The notes under the pieces: generated by a model | Told to the model about the DNA's origin: nothing | Database searches by the model: none | The model's input: the letters and a program-made list of their open reading frames with translations, nothing else | Made by a program: the position numbers and the translations under genes | Shown: piece after piece, positions 7,655-16,844 of the stretch | Numbering within the stretch: the first letter of the stretch is position 1 | How the letters are laid out: each line of letters begins with the position of its first letter | DNA from: Natrinema longum | Lineage (GTDB): Archaea; Halobacteriota; Halobacteria; Halobacteriales; Natrialbaceae | Direction: 5' to 3' | Assembly (NCBI RefSeq): GCF_017352095.1 | Contig: NZ_CP071463.1 | Location: 3,038,001 to 3,102,000 of the forward strand | Length of the DNA: 64,000 bases

Positions 7655-8659
7655 GTGTTGACGACACTGGCAGTCATCGGCCTGGCGTTCAGTCTCGACC
7701 TCCTGGTCGGCGAGCCGCCGACCCCGATCCATCCCGTCGCCTGGTTCGGCCGGCTCGTCGACGGTCTCGATCGAGCCTGGAGCACCGACGACCGCCGGCA
7801 GCGGCTGGCGGGCCTCGTGATCGCTGCCCTCTGCCCGCTCGTTCCCGCTGCCGTCGCCGCCGGAGCCGTCCTCGCAGCGGCCGAACTCCATCCGATCGGC
7901 GGGGGCATCGTCGCTGCTTTCCTCCTCTTTCTGACGACGAGCCTCCGCTCGCTGCTCGAGCTCACCGAGGACGTCGTCGCAGCTACTGACGGCTCCCTCG
8001 AGCGGGCTCGGAAGGACGTTCGGGGGCTCGTCGGCCGAGACGCGTCGACGCTTTCAGCCGGCGAACTTCGCAGTGGAGCCGTCGAGAGCGCGGCCGAAAA
8101 CCTCGCCGACGGGCTGGTTGCGACCCTCCTGGCGTTTGCGGTGCTCGCACCGGTGTCGCTGCCGGCCGCCGGGGCGATCGCAGCCTGGATCAAGGCCGTC
8201 AACACGCTCGACTCGATGCTCGGCTACCCCTCGAAACCGATCGGCACCGCGAGCGCGCACCTGGACGATCTCGTCATGTATCTCCCCGCTCGCATCGCGG
8301 CAGCCGCGATCGCGATCGCCGCGGGGGACCCGCTCGCGCTCGTTCGTGCCCGGCAGTGGGCACGAGTCCCGCCCTCGCCCAACTCCGGCTGGCCGATGGC
8401 GACGCTGGCCTGTGCGCTGTCGGTTCGCCTCGAGAAGCCGGACGTGTACGTGCTCAATCCCGGCGGCGAACTCCCGACGCTGGCGGACGGCCAGCGGGCC
8501 GTCACCGTCGTCGGCCGGGCGGCCGTCGTCTCGATCGTCCTCGCCGTCGTCCTGGCGACCGTCGTCTCCGAGTTCGGACGGGACCTCGAGGCCTACTGGC
8601 AGGTACTGGCGACGCTGAACACGGAGCACGCTACGGGGGTGAGACCGAAATGGCCGTGA
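7655..8659 (+). CDS. cbiB: Adenosylcobinamide-phosphate synthase CbiB
   Basis: 334 residues, polytopic membrane protein of the CbiB/CobD family. The N-terminal hallmark is LAFSLDLLVGEPPTPIHPVAWFGRLV, and conserved loops include ESAAENLADGLVATLL, AWIKAVNTLDSMLGYPSKPIGTASAHLDDL and WPMATLACALSVRLEKP. It joins the aminopropanol (phosphate) linker to adenosylcobyric acid. Here the start is GTG with a strong ggagg sequence about 10 bases upstream, an exception to the leaderless pattern and consistent with an internal operon gene. Its end overlaps cobS by 10 bases. Confidence 0.95.
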   Translation: MLTTLAVIGLAFSLDLLVGEPPTPIHPVAWFGRLVDGLDRAWSTDDRRQRLAGLVIAALCPLVPAAVAAGAVLAAAELHPIGGGIVAAFLLFLTTSLRSLLELTEDVVAATDGSLERARKDVRGLVGRDASTLSAGELRSGAVESAAENLADGLVATLLAFAVLAPVSLPAAGAIAAWIKAVNTLDSMLGYPSKPIGTASAHLDDLVMYLPARIAAAAIAIAAGDPLALVRARQWARVPPSPNSGWPMATLACALSVRLEKPDVYVLNPGGELPTLADGQRAVTVVGRAAVVSIVLAVVLATVVSEFGRDLEAYWQVLATLNTEHATGVRPKWP

Positions 8660-9414
8660 TCGGGCGCTGGATCGGTGCGGTTCGCGGCGCGCTCGGATTT
8701 CTGACGCGGCTCCCGATCGGGTACCGCGACGGCGACTGGGGGGCTTTCCGAGCGACACCAGCGGCGTTTCCGCTCGTCGGACTGTTCGCGGGTGCACTGG
8801 CGGCGATCCCGCTGCTCGGGACCGAGCGACTCGCGGCCCCGACCGTCGCGCTTGGCTACCTGCTTTCGGTGTACGCGGTGACCGGTATCCATCACCTCGA
8901 CGGGATCGCGGACCTGGGCGACGCGCTGGTGGTTCACGGCGATGTCGAGCGCCGCCGCGACGTGCTCAAGGACACGACGACCGGCGTCGGCGCGCTGCTC
9001 GCGGTGACGATCACCGTCGCCGCGCTGGCGCTTGGCGGCCTCGGACTGGCGGAACTCCCCGTCCTCGCGGCGATCGGCGTCGCGGTCGGGGCCGAAGTCG
9101 GGACGAAATTCGGGATGGCCGCGATGGCCTGTGTCGGGCACGCGGCCTACGACGGAATGGGAAAACAGTTCACCGACGCAGCCACCGCCGGCTCGTTGGT
9201 CGTCCCGACGGTCGTCGTCCTCTCCGCAGCAACGCTGGTCTGGCCCCACCCCGGTGTCCTCGCCCTTTGCGGGGCCGTCGCCGGGATCGGGCTCCCCTGG
9301 TACTGGGCGAATCGCTATCTCGGCGGGATCAACGGCGACATCTTCGGCGCAGCGAACGAGATCGGCCGCGTCGCCGGCGTCCACCTGGGGGTGATCGCGT
9401 GGACGCTGTCGTGA
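8650..9414 (+). CDS. cobS: Adenosylcobinamide-GDP ribazoletransferase CobS
   Basis: 254 residues with about six membrane helices. Family motifs: GFLTRLPIGYRDGDW at the N-terminus, the metal-binding GIHHLDGIADLGDALVVHG near residue 80, and GGINGDIFGAANEIGR near the C-terminus. It condenses adenosylcobinamide-GDP with alpha-ribazole (phosphate) to make the lower nucleotide loop. It overlaps cbiB upstream and cobY downstream, so expression is coupled to the enzymes producing both substrates. Confidence 0.96.
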   Translation: MAVIGRWIGAVRGALGFLTRLPIGYRDGDWGAFRATPAAFPLVGLFAGALAAIPLLGTERLAAPTVALGYLLSVYAVTGIHHLDGIADLGDALVVHGDVERRRDVLKDTTTGVGALLAVTITVAALALGGLGLAELPVLAAIGVAVGAEVGTKFGMAAMACVGHAAYDGMGKQFTDAATAGSLVVPTVVVLSAATLVWPHPGVLALCGAVAGIGLPWYWANRYLGGINGDIFGAANEIGRVAGVHLGVIAWTLS

Positions 9415-10001
9415 TGTGTGGCGGGAAGGGTACCCGCCTCGAGAGTCCCCACGAAAAGCCCCTGCACCCGATCGCCGGGACCGCGATGATCGATCGCGTC
9501 CTCGCGGCGCTCGAGAGGAGCCGGATCGAGACGAGCTACGCCGCCGTCTCGCCGAACGCGCCGGCAACGCGGTCCCACCTCGAGCGAACTGACGGCGTCG
9601 CGACGATCGAGACGGCCGGCGACGGCTACGTGACCGACCTGCTGGCCGTTCTCGAGCACCCCGACCTCTCACCGCCGATCCTGACCGTCGCCGCCGATCT
9701 GCCGCTCCTCGAGGAGTCGGTCCTCGACCGAATCCTCGTCGCCCACGGCGACGACGACGCGTCGCGGACGGTCTGTGTCCCTGCGGCGCTCAAGCGGCGA
9801 CTCGGCGTCAGTATCGATACGCGACTCGAATCCGACGACTACCTCGCGCCGACCGGGGTCAACGTGGTCGGCACGACCGACGAATCCACGACGATGACCG
9901 ACGTGTACTACGACTCACGACTGGCAGTGAACGTGAACCGCCTCGAAGACGCCCGTCTCGCAACCGACCGACTGCGGAACCGCCCCACGGAGGGCCGGTA
10001 G
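9399..10001 (+). CDS. cobY: Adenosylcobinamide-phosphate guanylyltransferase CobY
   Basis: 200 residues, nucleotidyltransferase fold. The signature is DAVVMCGGKGTRLESPHEKPLHPIAG at the N-terminus, with a metal-binding Asp in TVAADLPLLEE. CobY is the archaeal, kinase-free replacement for bacterial CobU and makes adenosylcobinamide-GDP from GTP. The GTG at 9399 was chosen because it gives the canonical M-D-A-V-V-M start; this overlaps the end of cobS by 16 bases. It feeds CobS directly. Confidence 0.93.
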   Translation: MDAVVMCGGKGTRLESPHEKPLHPIAGTAMIDRVLAALERSRIETSYAAVSPNAPATRSHLERTDGVATIETAGDGYVTDLLAVLEHPDLSPPILTVAADLPLLEESVLDRILVAHGDDDASRTVCVPAALKRRLGVSIDTRLESDDYLAPTGVNVVGTTDESTTMTDVYYDSRLAVNVNRLEDARLATDRLRNRPTEGR

Positions 10002-10003
10002 CG

Positions 10004-11056
10004 ATGCGTCTCGTCCTCCCCGCCGGAACGACCGAGACGGCCCTGATCGACGGCATCAGCGCTGCCGGGGCCGCCCCGGAGCTGATGGAACACACGCCCT
10101 CGGCGGACGTCGAGATCCTCGAGTACGGGGAGCCGGTCGCATCGCCGGTGACGCCGGTGAGCCCGAACGGCTGTCCGACGCCCGCCGCCGTAACCCGGGC
10201 AGTCCGGGACGTCGTCGGCTTCGACGTGGCAGTAATCGATGCAGGACTCACCCGGTCGACGGCCGCGCCGACGGTCGAACTCGGCGGCGGTCCTGGCACC
10301 GACATCCGAGAGGCGTCCGCCGTGCCGGCCGCCACCGCCGCCTTCGACCGGGCCTACGATTACGGCACGAGCCTGCCGGACGACCGGCTCATGATCGGCG
10401 AGACGGTCCCCGGCGGGACGACGACCGCGCTCAGCGTCCTCACCGCACTCGGCGAGCCCGCCGGCGTCTCCTCGTCGCTGCCGACCAACCCGGTCGAACG
10501 CAAACGACGGGTCGTCGACGAGGCCCTGGCCGCCAGCGACCTCGAGCCCGGCGACTGCGAGGACGCCCCGCTCGAGGCGATCGAAGCGGTCGGCGACCCC
10601 GTCCAGCCCACGGTGGCCGGGATCGCGGCGGGCGCACTCGAGGCCGGGACTGCGGTGACGCTGGCCGGTGGGACCCAGATGGTCGCCGTCGCTGCCGTGT
10701 TGCGCCACGCCGGTATCGATGCGGGGCTCTCGATCGCGACCACCTCGTTCGTGGCCGACGAGCAGGGGGATCGGCTCGCCGAGGCCTGCGAGCGGTTCGA
10801 CTGCGAGCTCACCGTCACCGATCCCGGCTTCGACGAGCGCGACCACGTCGCGATGCAACGCTACTGTGCCGGCGAGGCCAAGGAAGGCGTCGGCATGGGC
10901 GGCGCACTCTCGCTCGTCCCCGACGGCGAGATGGCCGCCGTCAGGGATCGACTCGAGACGATCTGTACCCGACTGGGAATCGAGAGCGGGCCCGAGGACG
11001 ACCCGACCACCGAACGGACTGCCGACGGGCCAGCGGAGGGCGGCCGTGGACCCTGA
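10004..11056 (+). CDS. cobT: Archaeal CobT-like protein (nicotinate-nucleotide:DMB phosphoribosyltransferase family)
   Basis: 350 residues. The C-terminal glycine-rich region GAALEAGTAVTLAGGTQMVAVAAVLRHAG and the segments GETVPGGTTTALSVLTALG and GEAKEGVGMGGAL match the archaeal branch (TIGR00303-type) of the CobT superfamily. Bacterial CobT activates the lower-ligand base to its alpha-ribotide; the exact archaeal substrate is less certain. It begins two bases after cobY ends and overlaps cobD by 11 bases. The Pro/Glu-rich C-terminal tail is probably disordered. Confidence 0.88.
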   Translation: MRLVLPAGTTETALIDGISAAGAAPELMEHTPSADVEILEYGEPVASPVTPVSPNGCPTPAAVTRAVRDVVGFDVAVIDAGLTRSTAAPTVELGGGPGTDIREASAVPAATAAFDRAYDYGTSLPDDRLMIGETVPGGTTTALSVLTALGEPAGVSSSLPTNPVERKRRVVDEALAASDLEPGDCEDAPLEAIEAVGDPVQPTVAGIAAGALEAGTAVTLAGGTQMVAVAAVLRHAGIDAGLSIATTSFVADEQGDRLAEACERFDCELTVTDPGFDERDHVAMQRYCAGEAKEGVGMGGALSLVPDGEMAAVRDRLETICTRLGIESGPEDDPTTERTADGPAEGGRGP

Positions 11057-12107
11057 CTCCGTTCGAACCGGGAGCCGGGTCCCCCATGGCGGCGAACCGG
11101 ACCCGGACCTGCTGGATTTCTCGGCCAACACCAACCCGCGAGCCCCGGACGGCGTCGGGGACGTCTACGCGGCCGCACTCGAGGAGTCGCGGCGCTATCC
11201 GGACGACGACTATCCGGCCTACCGCAGGGCTGCAGCCGAGTTCGTCGACTGCGATCCGGCCGAGGTGATTCCCACCCCCGGCGGGCTGGCCGCGATCCGA
11301 CTCGTGATGGAATGTACCCTCGAGCCGGGCGACGAAGCGCTGGTGCCGTACCCGAGCTTCGGCGAGTACGCCCGCGAAGTCAGCCTCCAGGGTGCGACCC
11401 CCCGGTTCGTTCGCTACGACGAGCTGTGTGAGATCGGCCCCGCCGTGCTCGAGGCGTGTGCACTCGCCGTGGTCTGTACGCCGAACAATCCGACCGGCGA
11501 CGCGATCGATCCCGACGCGCTCGAGGCGTTTGCGACCCGATGTGGGGACGCCGGGACGACGCTGCTCGTCGACGAGGCGTTCCTCGGCTTTACCGACCGC
11601 TCGTCGGCCGCCGAACTCGACCTCGAGCACGTCGTCGTCGCCCGGTCGCTCACCAAACTGTTCGGCCTGCCGGGGCTCCGTGCCGGTTTCGCCGTCGCGA
11701 CCGGGGATCGACGGGACGCACTCGCGACGGCCCGCCGCGCGTGGTCGGTCGGGACGCCCGCCGTGCGGGTCGGCGCGTACTGCCTGCGACAGGACGCGTT
11801 CGTTCGCGAGACCCGCGCTCGCGTCACCCACGAGCGCGAGCGGATGCGCGAGGCACTCGCGGAGCGATTCGAGGTTCACCCGTCGGACGCGCCCTATCTC
11901 CTCTGTGACGTCGGCGACCGCGACGTGTCGACGGTGATCGACGACGCCCGGGCCGCCGGCGTCTCGATTCGCGACGCGACGACCTTCCGCGGGCTCGATT
12001 CCCACGTCCGCGTCGCGGTCAAGGACCGCACGGCCAACGATCGGTTGCTCGCGGCACTGGGCGTCCACAACCGCGACGACGTCGATCGCGAAACCGAACA
12101 TGACTGA
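11046..12107 (+). CDS. cobD: Threonine-phosphate decarboxylase CobD-like aminotransferase
   Basis: 353 residues, fold-type I PLP enzyme. Visible features: DLLDFSANTNPRAPD, VVCTPNNPTGDAID, the Asp-containing LLVDEAFLGF, and the PLP lysine in VVARSLTKLFGLPGLRAGFAV. Histidinol-phosphate aminotransferases look very similar; the position inside the cobalamin operon favours CobD, which decarboxylates threonine phosphate to the aminopropanol phosphate used by CbiB. The start is a GTG overlapping the cobT stop region. It overlaps cbiZ by 8 bases. Confidence 0.88.
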   Translation: MDPDSVRTGSRVPHGGEPDPDLLDFSANTNPRAPDGVGDVYAAALEESRRYPDDDYPAYRRAAAEFVDCDPAEVIPTPGGLAAIRLVMECTLEPGDEALVPYPSFGEYAREVSLQGATPRFVRYDELCEIGPAVLEACALAVVCTPNNPTGDAIDPDALEAFATRCGDAGTTLLVDEAFLGFTDRSSAAELDLEHVVVARSLTKLFGLPGLRAGFAVATGDRRDALATARRAWSVGTPAVRVGAYCLRQDAFVRETRARVTHERERMREALAERFEVHPSDAPYLLCDVGDRDVSTVIDDARAAGVSIRDATTFRGLDSHVRVAVKDRTANDRLLAALGVHNRDDVDRETEHD

Positions 12108-12900
12108 GTCCGACCCGGCCTATGCCGCGATTCGGCGGGACGGCGTTCTTCGAATCACGCGACCGAACACGGAGTGGCTCTCGACCGGCTGGAACGGGGG
12201 GCGTCGCGTCGCCGACTGCGCGTACAACGTCTCGGTGCCCGAGGGGTGGGATCGGACGGATCTCGAGGCCTACGTCGACGAACGGCTCGAGCGCGCGGGG
12301 TTCGAGACCCCGGAGAACTCGCCCGGGCCTGCGCTGCTGACCGGCGTCGACATCGGCGACGCTCGCGGTGCTCGCCGCGGTCCCGTGACGGTGTATGCGA
12401 CCGCCGGTATTTCGAATCCGGCCGCGTTACCCACGACGGTGGAATCGGAGAGCGAACGGGCGTCCGAGACGCCGGCGTCCAGCGAGGGTCAACTCGAGCA
12501 GGGTCGAGGAACGGTCAACGTCGTCGTCGGGACGACGCGAGCGCTCGCGGCTGGTGCACTGGCGAACCTGATCGCCGTTACGGCCGAGGCGAAGGCAGCG
12601 ACGCTCCTCGCCGAAACGGGCTTTCCCGGCACGACGACGGATGCGATCGTCGTCGGACACGATCCGGACGGCCCGCCGGCGGCGTTCTCGGGCAGCGGAA
12701 CCGAGGTCGGCGCGGCGACGCGTGCCTGCGTCCGGGATGCCGTGCTGGCATCGCTTCGCGCCCACTACGCGGCGGCCGACGCGGCCGTACCGGATTCGGT
12801 CGTGGACGCGCCCTACGGCGTTTCGACGGACGAGCGGGCGACGGTTTTTCGACCGCCCCTCGAGACGAACGGCGACGACGATCGAGCGTCGACGCGCTGA
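12100..12900 (+). CDS. cbiZ: Adenosylcobinamide amidohydrolase CbiZ
   Basis: 266 residues. CbiZ motifs are STGWNGGRRVADCAYNVSVPEGW, LLTGVDIGDARG, TVNVVVGTTRALAAGALANLIAVTAEAKAATL and the C-terminal FSGSGTEVGAATRACVRDAV. The enzyme cleaves the aminopropanol arm from adenosylcobinamide, giving adenosylcobyric acid that re-enters through CbiB, so its presence means that scavenged corrinoids can be remodelled. It is the last gene of the overlapping cluster. A short disordered insert lies near residues 110-135. Confidence 0.93.
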   Translation: MTESDPAYAAIRRDGVLRITRPNTEWLSTGWNGGRRVADCAYNVSVPEGWDRTDLEAYVDERLERAGFETPENSPGPALLTGVDIGDARGARRGPVTVYATAGISNPAALPTTVESESERASETPASSEGQLEQGRGTVNVVVGTTRALAAGALANLIAVTAEAKAATLLAETGFPGTTTDAIVVGHDPDGPPAAFSGSGTEVGAATRACVRDAVLASLRAHYAAADAAVPDSVVDAPYGVSTDERATVFRPPLETNGDDDRASTR

Positions 12901-12945
12901 CGGCGAAGACGAACGCTTTTGATCACACCGGCCGACGGGTGTGAC

Positions 12946-13917
12946 ATGACTGCAGTTGACACGCCGGACGTGCTCGTGTTACGCAAGGGGACCCACGGGA
13001 TACCGATCGAACAGTACGCCGACGCGATCCGCGAGCGACTGCCCGATCACACCGTCGCGCTCGCACGAACCCCGGCCGAGGAGCGCGACGCGATTCGGGA
13101 CGCGCGTTTCGTCACCGGCATGACCTTCGACGACGAGCTGCTCGAGGCCGCCGAGAACCTCGCGGTCTTCGCGTGTGCCTACGCGGGGACCGGCCACCTT
13201 CCCCTCGATCGACTCGAGGAGCGCGGCGTCGCGGTGACGAACGCCTCGGGCGTCCACGGACCGAACATCGGCGAGCACGTTCTGGGTGCGATCCTCCGAT
13301 TCACCCGACGATTCCACGTCGGCGCGCGCCGGCAGCGCCGTCGCGAGTGGCGCCACTACAAGGCCACCGAGTTACAGGGGTCGACGGTCACCGTCGTCGG
13401 CCTCGGCGCGATCGGCAAGTCGGTCTGTGAGCGCCTCGAGCCATTCGGCGTCGACACGATCGGTGTGCGATACACTCCCGAGAAGGGCGGGCCGACGGAC
13501 GAGGTGATCGGCTTCGAGGGCGAGGCGTTCGACGACGCGCTCGCGCGGACTGACTACCTCGTACTCGCGTGTCCACTGACGGAGACGACGCGCGGACTGA
13601 TCGATCGAGAGGCCCTCGTCACGATAGATCCCGAGGCGGTACTGGTCAACGTCGCCCGCGGCCCGGTCGTCGACACCGACGCGCTCGTGGCGGCGTTGCG
13701 ATCGAACTGGATCCGCGGCGCGTCGCTGGACGTCACCGACCCCGAACCCCTTCCCGAAGAGCACCCGCTGTGGACCTTCGAGAACGTCCAGATCACGCCC
13801 CACAACGCGGGCCACACGCCCAACTACTACGATCGATTGGCCGATATCGTTGCCGAGAACCGCCGACGGTTCGACGACGGGGACTCCCCGTCACTCAGAA
13901 ATCAGGTCCTGCCCTGA
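12946..13917 (+). CDS. D-2-hydroxyacid dehydrogenase (NAD(P)-dependent)
   Basis: 323 residues with the two-domain formate/glycerate dehydrogenase fold. Nucleotide site: VVGLGAIGKSVCERL. Catalytic residues: Arg in NVARGPVVDTDAL, Glu in DVTDPEPLPEEHPL and His in QITPHNAGHTPNYYD. It resembles the haloarchaeal D2-HDH studied in Haloferax mediterranei. The natural substrate cannot be read from sequence. It follows cbiZ by 45 bases with no overlap, so a functional link to cobalamin is doubtful. Confidence 0.92.
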   Translation: MTAVDTPDVLVLRKGTHGIPIEQYADAIRERLPDHTVALARTPAEERDAIRDARFVTGMTFDDELLEAAENLAVFACAYAGTGHLPLDRLEERGVAVTNASGVHGPNIGEHVLGAILRFTRRFHVGARRQRRREWRHYKATELQGSTVTVVGLGAIGKSVCERLEPFGVDTIGVRYTPEKGGPTDEVIGFEGEAFDDALARTDYLVLACPLTETTRGLIDREALVTIDPEAVLVNVARGPVVDTDALVAALRSNWIRGASLDVTDPEPLPEEHPLWTFENVQITPHNAGHTPNYYDRLADIVAENRRRFDDGDSPSLRNQVLP

Positions 13918-14025
13918 TCAACCGATCGGATCGCGATCGTAATCTGCGTGGCTGCGGTCGGTTCCCACTCGCTTCGCTCGAGCCGTCCGCCTCACCTTTT
14001 TGATCCCCTGTGGCGAATCACGAGT

Positions 14026-14082
14026 ATGAACCGTTTACTAGCCGATCAATGCGCTCGAGCGGGGGGTGTTCTGTGTCGCTGA
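14026..14082 (+). other. Possible 18-codon leader ORF before the UspA gene
   Basis: An ATG-initiated 18-codon frame (MNRLLADQCARAGGVLCR) starts about 28 bases after a T-rich box (ctttttgatc, near 13995), where a leaderless transcript should begin. Its stop codon overlaps the start region of the downstream UspA gene, and a G-rich stretch precedes that GTG. It could be a translationally coupled leader peptide or simply chance. Confidence 0.3.
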
Positions 14083-14507
14083 CATTCGACGGGACGATCC
14101 TCGTCCCCGCAGCCGACCCCGACGACGGGGAGCGGACGGCGGCGGCGCTCGCACCGTATCTCGAGCCCTCGAGTCGGGTGATCGTCGTCAACGTGATCGA
14201 GAAAGCCGGCGGCGCGCCCGACAAGGCCTCGGTCGAACAGCGCGAGGAATACGCACGGGAGATCTTCGACCGTGCCCGCGGCCCCCTCGAAGAGCGGGCC
14301 GGAGCCGTCGAAACGGCGATCCTCTTTGGCACCGACGTCGTCGAGACGATCTTCGAGGCGGCGGTCGAACGGAACGTCGACGCCGTCGTCTTCGAGCCCC
14401 GTGACGGGAATCGGTTCGTGGAACTGCTCACCGGGGACGTGGCTCGCCGGCTGGTGAAAAACGCCTCGGTTCCGGTAATCGCGCTGCCGCGAAACGAGGA
14501 AGAGTAG
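14073..14507 (+). CDS. UspA-family universal stress protein
   Basis: About 144 residues from the GTG at 14073; the family's first strand begins at FDGTILVPAADPDDGERTAA. The C-terminal region GDVARRLVKNASVPVIALPR matches the end of the Usp fold, but the usual ATP-binding G-x2-G-x9-G is degenerate (FEPRDGNRFVELLTGDVARRL), so nucleotide binding is uncertain. In-frame alternatives at ATG 14049 and GTG 14010 would lengthen the N-terminus with residues that do not fit the fold. Probable role: cytoplasmic stress or energy-state sensor, partner unknown. Confidence 0.8.
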   Translation: MSLTFDGTILVPAADPDDGERTAAALAPYLEPSSRVIVVNVIEKAGGAPDKASVEQREEYAREIFDRARGPLEERAGAVETAILFGTDVVETIFEAAVERNVDAVVFEPRDGNRFVELLTGDVARRLVKNASVPVIALPRNEEE

Positions 14508-14534
14508 CGGAGCAGTCGTCCCGAGTTCCGTCCG

Positions 14535-14852
14535 TTATGCTCGGTCTTCGAGTACTACGTCGCCGTCCTGATCGACCGTTACCCGATAGGTAGCGTACTC
14601 GAACGTGACGGTGCCGACGGACCGTTCCGTCTTCGGGCCCGACTGAAAGAGCGAGTCCAGTGCGGTCGGATCGACCACGTCGTACAGCGGGCCGAATTCG
14701 TCCGCGAGTTCGAGCGCGTCCAGTTCGGATTCCGATGCGATCGCCGCGAGGACCGCTTCGCTGAGCGGCTGGTCCGGGTCGGCCCGGTAGGTGTGATCAA
14801 CGGTGTGCAGTTGCGTCCCGTCGGCTGCGGTGTCGGTTTCCATACTCGTCAT
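14535..14852 (-). CDS. HalOD1 output-domain protein
   Basis: 105 residues, entirely a HalOD1-type domain: PLSEAVLAAIASESELDALELADEFGPLYDVVDPTALDSLFQ followed by two beta strands VGTVTFEYATYRVTVDQDGDVVLED. The domain occurs in Halobacteria alone or as output of response regulators; its molecular action is unknown. It lies 36 bases downstream of a Bat-type HTH gene on the same strand and could be co-transcribed with it. Confidence 0.85.
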   Translation of the reverse strand: MTSMETDTAADGTQLHTVDHTYRADPDQPLSEAVLAAIASESELDALELADEFGPLYDVVDPTALDSLFQSGPKTERSVGTVTFEYATYRVTVDQDGDVVLEDRA

Positions 14853-14888
14853 ACCGGTGTGACGGGGGAAACAACCCCGATTGGAGCG

Positions 14889-15542
14889 TCAACGGTTTAA
14901 GTCGGGGGGAGAACTTCCGAGCGTATTCCGGAGTAGGTTGGCCTGTCCCCGTCGGAGACGCGCCGAGAGTGCCTGATCCGAAATATCGAGCTGTCCGGCA
15001 ACCGCGGACAACGTCGTCTCTCGTGGGACATCGAAGTACCCCTCCTCGAGGGCGATGAGGAGTGCTTCCTGCTGTCTATCGCTGACCCCGTATCGCTCTC
15101 GGGCCTGGTCCGATTCCTGAAAGATTCGTTGGATCCGAAACGGAATCCCCTTCTCGAGACAGCGATCGCGATACGCGAACAGCGCCTCCCGCGTCGGGAC
15201 GCGGGCACGGATCCGTGTCTCCCCCGTGACGGTGATCTCGCGGTAGCCGATATCGTACGCCGCCGCCGTGGGATAGGTCAGATGCTCTTCTCCGCGCTCG
15301 GAAAGCGTGACGCTGTAGAGACGCCGATCGTCCGGTTCCTCGAGCAGGGTCCATTCCCGTACGGTATCGTCGTCGGCCAGCGTCCCGTCGACCTGCTCGA
15401 GGTCGTCCCCGTAGACCCAGCAGATGAGCTTCGTTTCACCCGTTTCGGACTGGTAGATCTCTTCGACGTCGATCCTCGAGACGGTCTCGACGGTCTCTCG
15501 GAGGATCGGCGTCTCGATTTCGAATTCAACGATGAGGACCAT
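14889..15542 (-). CDS. Bat-type HTH_10 transcriptional regulator
   Basis: 217 residues. The N-terminal two-thirds carry a ligand- or partner-sensing region like that of bacterio-opsin-activator homologues. The C-terminus has the HTH_10 domain: VSDRQQEALLIALEEGYFDVPRETTLSAVAGQLDISDQALSARLRRGQANLLRNTL. The ATG at 15542 gives MVLIVEFEIETPILRET, the usual start for this family. It and the HalOD1 gene may form a small sensory unit. Targets are unknown. Confidence 0.88.
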   Translation of the reverse strand: MVLIVEFEIETPILRETVETVSRIDVEEIYQSETGETKLICWVYGDDLEQVDGTLADDDTVREWTLLEEPDDRRLYSVTLSERGEEHLTYPTAAAYDIGYREITVTGETRIRARVPTREALFAYRDRCLEKGIPFRIQRIFQESDQARERYGVSDRQQEALLIALEEGYFDVPRETTLSAVAGQLDISDQALSARLRRGQANLLRNTLGSSPPDLNR

Positions 15543-15809
15543 AGTACTCTCACGCGCTGTCGACGGTCCGAATAGCTGATCGGCTGTCCGGGCGGCCGAG
15601 TCATACGTCCCGAACGTGTGGCTTGCCGTCCGTCGAGTACTTCCCATATAGCATCGGCGGTCGTACGTACTTACCCCTTGCAAGTGAACAGACACCGTGA
15701 CCGCTCGGCGTGGTGCCCGTCTCGAACCGGACCCGAACGGAGGAGTCGATCGATCCGAAGGAATCGCCCGCTGTCCGCAGTGATCGCCCTTCTCGAGCAG
15801 ACGTCGTCC

Positions 15810-16844
15810 TCAGAGATAGCCCTTCTCGAGCAGGAGTTCGCCGTTGAGCACGCTCGCACCGGCGGCACCGCGGATCGTGTTGTGGGCCAGACAGTTGTAC
15901 TGCAGGCCGAAGGGCGACGCCTGGAGGCCGCCCGCGGCGATTGCCATCCCGTCACCCAGCGTGCGGTCCATCCGTGGCTGTGGCCGATCGGGCTCCTCGA
16001 AGACGTGGATGAGCGGGTCGGGCGAGGAACGCAGGTCGAGCGAGGGGTACTCCCGCATGGCCTCGGCGGCTGCGTCCGTGGTCAGTTCCTCCTCGGTCTC
16101 GACCCAGACGTTCTCGAGGTGGCCGTCGATCGTCGGGATGCGGTTACAGGAGGCCGCGACGTCCATGCCGTTGTGCGACAACTCGGCACCGTCGAACTCG
16201 CCGAGTAGCTTGCGGGATTCGGTCTCGAGTTTGTCCTCCTCGCCGCCGATGTAGGGGATGGCGTTGTCGATGATCTCCATCGAGGTGACGCCGTCGTAGC
16301 CCGCGCCGGAGACCGCCTGCAGCGTCGAGACGTGAACCTTCTCGAGGCCGAAGTCGGTCAGGGCGGCGAGCGTCGGGACGAAGGTGATCGTCGAGCAGTT
16401 GGGGTTCTTGACCATCGCGCCGTCCCAGCCGCGTTCGTCGCGCTGGACCTCGAGCAGATCGAGGTGATCGGCGTTGACCTCTGGAATCACGAGTGGGATG
16501 TCGTCGTCCATCCGACCGTTCGAGAAGTTCGAGGAGACGACGTAGCCCGCGTCACAGAAAGCAGGCTCGACGTCCGCGCCGACGCTCGAGGGGAGCGAGG
16601 AAAACAGCATGTCGATGTCGCTGGGAACCTCGTCGGGATCGGTCGCCGTGACTGTCATCTCCGCAACGTCCGTCGGGATCGGGCTGTCGACGCGCCACTT
16701 CGCGGCCTGTCGATACGTCTTACCGGCACTGGCGTCGCTCGCGGTGAGTGCGGCGATCTCGAACTCCGGATGGGGATCGAGCAGTTGAATCAATCGCTGT
16801 CCAACAGCGCCAGTCGCACCGAGTACGCCTACTCGTACTGCCAT
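15810..16844 (-). CDS. asd: Aspartate-semialdehyde dehydrogenase
   Basis: 344 residues, archaeal/fungal-type ASADH. NADP site: VGVLGATGAVGQRLIQLL at the N-terminus. The catalytic cysteine is Cys150 in VKNPNCSTITFVPTL, with the substrate-loop STLQAVSGAGYDGVTSMEI and a catalytic His in ELSHNGMDVAASCNRIP-like context. It reduces beta-aspartyl phosphate to aspartate semialdehyde for lysine, methionine and threonine synthesis. It lies near the rps17e gene on the same strand, separated by a small membrane gene on the opposite strand. Confidence 0.96.
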   Translation of the reverse strand: MAVRVGVLGATGAVGQRLIQLLDPHPEFEIAALTASDASAGKTYRQAAKWRVDSPIPTDVAEMTVTATDPDEVPSDIDMLFSSLPSSVGADVEPAFCDAGYVVSSNFSNGRMDDDIPLVIPEVNADHLDLLEVQRDERGWDGAMVKNPNCSTITFVPTLAALTDFGLEKVHVSTLQAVSGAGYDGVTSMEIIDNAIPYIGGEEDKLETESRKLLGEFDGAELSHNGMDVAASCNRIPTIDGHLENVWVETEEELTTDAAAEAMREYPSLDLRSSPDPLIHVFEEPDRPQPRMDRTLGDGMAIAAGGLQASPFGLQYNCLAHNTIRGAAGASVLNGELLLEKGYL

